Source: Betaproteobacteria bacterium Ga0077527
GTDB taxonomy: Bacteria > Pseudomonadota > Gammaproteobacteria > Burkholderiales > SG8-41
Reading direction: 5' to 3'
Length of the DNA: 64,000 nucleotides
Assembly: GCA_001464815.1 (NCBI GenBank)
Contig: LNDW01000019.1
Span: 1-64,000, forward strand
Positions 62,472 through 64,000 of the stretch are shown here, one piece after another. Numbering within the stretch: position 1 is the first letter of the stretch; every line of letters begins with the position of its first letter. The notes under the pieces are model-generated. The model was not told the DNA's origin and searched no databases. It saw only the letters and a program-made list of their open reading frames with translations. The position numbers and the translations under genes are program-made.

Positions 62472-63446
62472 CTACTCCGGCTTCGCACCCGAAGCCTTCA
62501 CCACCTTCGCCCACTTCTTGGTTTCGGACTTGATGTAATTGGTGAATTCATCCGGCGTGCCGTAGGTGATCTCGAAGCCCACCGCGGCGAGGCGCTTGGC
62601 AACGGCGGCATCCTGCAGCGACTTGTGGATCTCGCTGTTCAGGCGCGTGATCACCGGCTTGGGCGTGCCGGCCGGCGCGAGTACGCCGAACCAGGAACTC
62701 GACTCGAAACCGGGATGGGTTTCAGCGATGGTCGGGATATCGGGCGTCGCCGGGGTGCGCTTGAGGCCGGTGGTAACGATGCCGAGCAGTTTGCCCGAGC
62801 GCACATGCGGCAGTGTCGAGGCCATGCCGCTGATCATGACACGGATGTGGCCACCCAGCAGATCGGTGATGGCCTGACCGCTGCCGCGGTAGGGTACGTG
62901 CTGCATGTCGATGCCGGCCATGTCATTGAGCAGTTCGCCGGTGAGGTGGCCGACGCTGGCGACACCGGCCGAGGCAAAGCTGACTTTTTTCGGGTTGGCC
63001 TTCACATGCGCGATGAACTCCTTGAAGTTCTTCGCCGGCAGCGAGGGATGGGTCACGAAAATGTTCGAGGCGCCGGCGACCTGGGTGATCGAGGCAAAAT
63101 CCTTGACCGGGTCGTAGGGCATCTTCTCGTAGAGGCTGGGGCCGATCGCGAGGTTGGCGATGTAGCCGAGTACGATGCTGTAGCCGTCAGCGGGGGCGCG
63201 GGCGACGATGGTCATGCCGATGTCGCCATTCGCACCGGGACGGTTGTCGACCACCACCTGCTGGCCGAGCAGTTCGGTCATGCGCGTGCCCATCGAGCGC
63301 GCCAGCGTGTCGGTACTGCCGCCGGGGGCGTAGGGCACGACAAAACGCACCGGGCGCTGAGGATAGGTCTGCGCTGCCACGGAGAATGTGGCCAATGAGG
63401 CTGCGGCAAAGGCTGCCGCAGCGAGCAGGGTCAGGCGCGCACTCAT
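62472..63446 (-). CDS. Bug/TctC family solute-binding protein
   Basis: A 324-residue exported binding protein with a signal peptide (hydrophobic residues about 5-22, ending SVAAQ) followed by TYPQRPVRFVVPYAPGGSTD. Further signatures are VVVDNRPGANGDIG, ARAPADGYSI, QHVPYRGSGQA and KWAKVVKASG. The ATG at 63446 overlaps the stop of a small upstream gene by four bases, so translation is probably coupled. A clean terminator follows. No permease genes are near. Confidence 0.92.
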   Translation of the reverse strand: MSARLTLLAAAAFAAASLATFSVAAQTYPQRPVRFVVPYAPGGSTDTLARSMGTRMTELLGQQVVVDNRPGANGDIGMTIVARAPADGYSIVLGYIANLAIGPSLYEKMPYDPVKDFASITQVAGASNIFVTHPSLPAKNFKEFIAHVKANPKKVSFASAGVASVGHLTGELLNDMAGIDMQHVPYRGSGQAITDLLGGHIRVMISGMASTLPHVRSGKLLGIVTTGLKRTPATPDIPTIAETHPGFESSSWFGVLAPAGTPKPVITRLNSEIHKSLQDAAVAKRLAAVGFEITYGTPDEFTNYIKSETKKWAKVVKASGAKPE

Positions 63447-63637
63447 CGGCGCAGCCCCGCGGGGTCGTTGCGCCAGCGTTCCCATGCGGCACGCTGGTCT
63501 TCGCGGATGCTGTCATCCTCGAGCAGATGGCGCACCAGCGCGGTGACGTCGGATTCGTAGATGCCGGAGCGTTTCTTGAACGCCCAGGTTTTGCCGGCGG
63601 GGAATACCGGCGATTGCGGTACTTTGTGATCACTCAT
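63443..63637 (-). CDS. Small hypothetical protein of 64 residues, coupled to the Bug gene
   Basis: The 64-residue product (MSDHKVPQSPVFPAGKTWAF... ending WRNDPAGLRR) is soluble and charged, with an acidic middle part (LLEDDSIREDQRAAWERWR). I do not recognise a family. GGAGGTGG lies before the ATG at 63637, and its stop overlaps the Bug start in an ATGA arrangement, which strongly supports a real gene. Function unknown. Confidence 0.6.
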   Translation of the reverse strand: MSDHKVPQSPVFPAGKTWAFKKRSGIYESDVTALVRHLLEDDSIREDQRAAWERWRNDPAGLRR

Positions 63638-63712
63638 GGCGGATGCCACCTCCGTTATTAAAAACTGCAGCCTGCGATGGGCTGCGCTGATTGCTTTTTT
63701 GTTGCCCGAGTT

Positions 63713-64000
63713 TTACTGCGCCGGCGGGTTCTGCGTCAATTCCGGTTGCCAGCCGTAGCAGGAACAGGTGTGTGAGATGCCGTCGGGAGAAAGGGGTTCG
63801 CGGATTTCAGCCCGCCCGCCGGAGCGCAACCAGCGCTGCAAGGCTTCACCGGTGCCGACCATGGCCAGACCGATCACCAGTGCCGCCGACCCCCCACGCG
63901 ACAGCGTGATCTGGCCACCAGTGGCCTGTGCCGGCGGCGGCGCGCCAAACGAGCCGCTGACCCGCGCATTGCCGGACTGTGCACTGCCGCGCACTGCAGC
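63713..64000 (-). CDS. Hypothetical protein, 5' part beyond the window
   Basis: An open frame of at least 95 codons runs leftward from the window edge to a stop at 63713. It has one membrane-like segment (GGSAALVIGLAMVGTGEALQ) and a C-terminal tail with two cysteines (HTCSCYGW). No family is recognised. The N-terminus lies outside the window, so its full size is unknown. The composition agrees with a coding gene but support is limited. Confidence 0.4.
   Translation of the reverse strand, partial: AAVRGSAQSGNARVSGSFGAPPPAQATGGQITLSRGGSAALVIGLAMVGTGEALQRWLRSGGRAEIREPLSPDGISHTCSCYGWQPELTQNPPAQ

Noticed and set aside
61636..62538. 300-codon plus-strand frame across the higB region and repeat
   Set aside because: It runs antisense through the toxin remnant and an interspersed repeat and has no family features.

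Overview
The window is GC-rich, chromosome-type bacterial DNA from a betaproteobacterium, most likely of the order Burkholderiales. Two things point there. The left edge carries the tRNA-Tyr, tRNA-Gly, tRNA-Thr, tuf transcription unit typical of Gram-negative genomes. The window also holds seven intact genes and one decayed gene for Bug/TctC-type solute-binding proteins, a family greatly expanded in Burkholderiales, with no TctA/TctB membrane genes nearby. No phage, plasmid, CRISPR or antibiotic-synthesis locus was seen.

Layout. Positions 1-640: tRNA-tuf operon with a clear promoter. 0.9-9.1 kb: CoA-ester genes (SDR reductase, NDP-forming acyl-CoA synthetase, crotonase), a membrane protein, ygiQ, a DUF3313-like exported protein and a Bug pseudogene. 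9.3-14 kb: Dcu-type C4-dicarboxylate carrier, N-formylglutamate amidohydrolase-like enzyme, lipoprotein amidohydrolase. 14-29 kb: sugar-acid-like catabolism and uptake (outer-membrane protein, Bug proteins, SLC13 carrier, HpaI-type aldolase, L-arabinonate-dehydratase-like IlvD/Edd enzyme, DapA-like lyase, LigI-like hydrolase). Inside this block is a set of four ModA-like binding-protein paralogues, three without a signal peptide. 29-36.6 kb: vapBC, a signal-less TAXI protein, a ceramidase-like membrane protein, a HIBADH-type dehydrogenase, a D-threonine-aldolase-like/cupin/GlcG operon, and plsC-like plus cdsA. 36.6-44.4 kb: LeuC/LeuD-like hydratase, two ICL/PEP-mutase-type lyases, an FCD GntR regulator with a perfect palindromic operator, a frameshifted isochorismatase-like gene and two Bug genes. 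44.4-46.9 kb: sulfur-transport cluster (Crp/Fnr regulator, split YeeE/YedE) next to a MITE-like element. 46.9-53.5 kb: a second CoA-ester cluster (SDR, acyl-CoA dehydrogenase, NDP-forming synthetase) and an MFS plus signal-less Bug pair. 53.6-61.3 kb: a hypothetical protein, a TRIC channel, a ThDP enzyme, a 2-hydroxyacid dehydrogenase and three MFS carriers. 61.3-64 kb: intact higA with frameshifted higB, a repeat-rich gap, a Bug gene and small hypothetical genes.

Taken together the region looks like a catabolic accessory segment for organic acids and sugar acids. Binding proteins and carriers collect substrates, dehydratases and aldolase/lyases cleave them to pyruvate-level products, and acyl-CoA synthetases, dehydrogenases and crotonases handle CoA esters. 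Substrates cannot be fixed from sequence alone.

The intergenic DNA is unusually rich in repeats. There are palindromic CCACAGAGG/CCTCTGTGG elements, nested ACAGGAT/ATCCTGT elements, a 19-bp AT-rich motif found at least seven times next to stop codons, CCCTCTCCCC hairpins and a 208-bp element with terminal inverted repeats.
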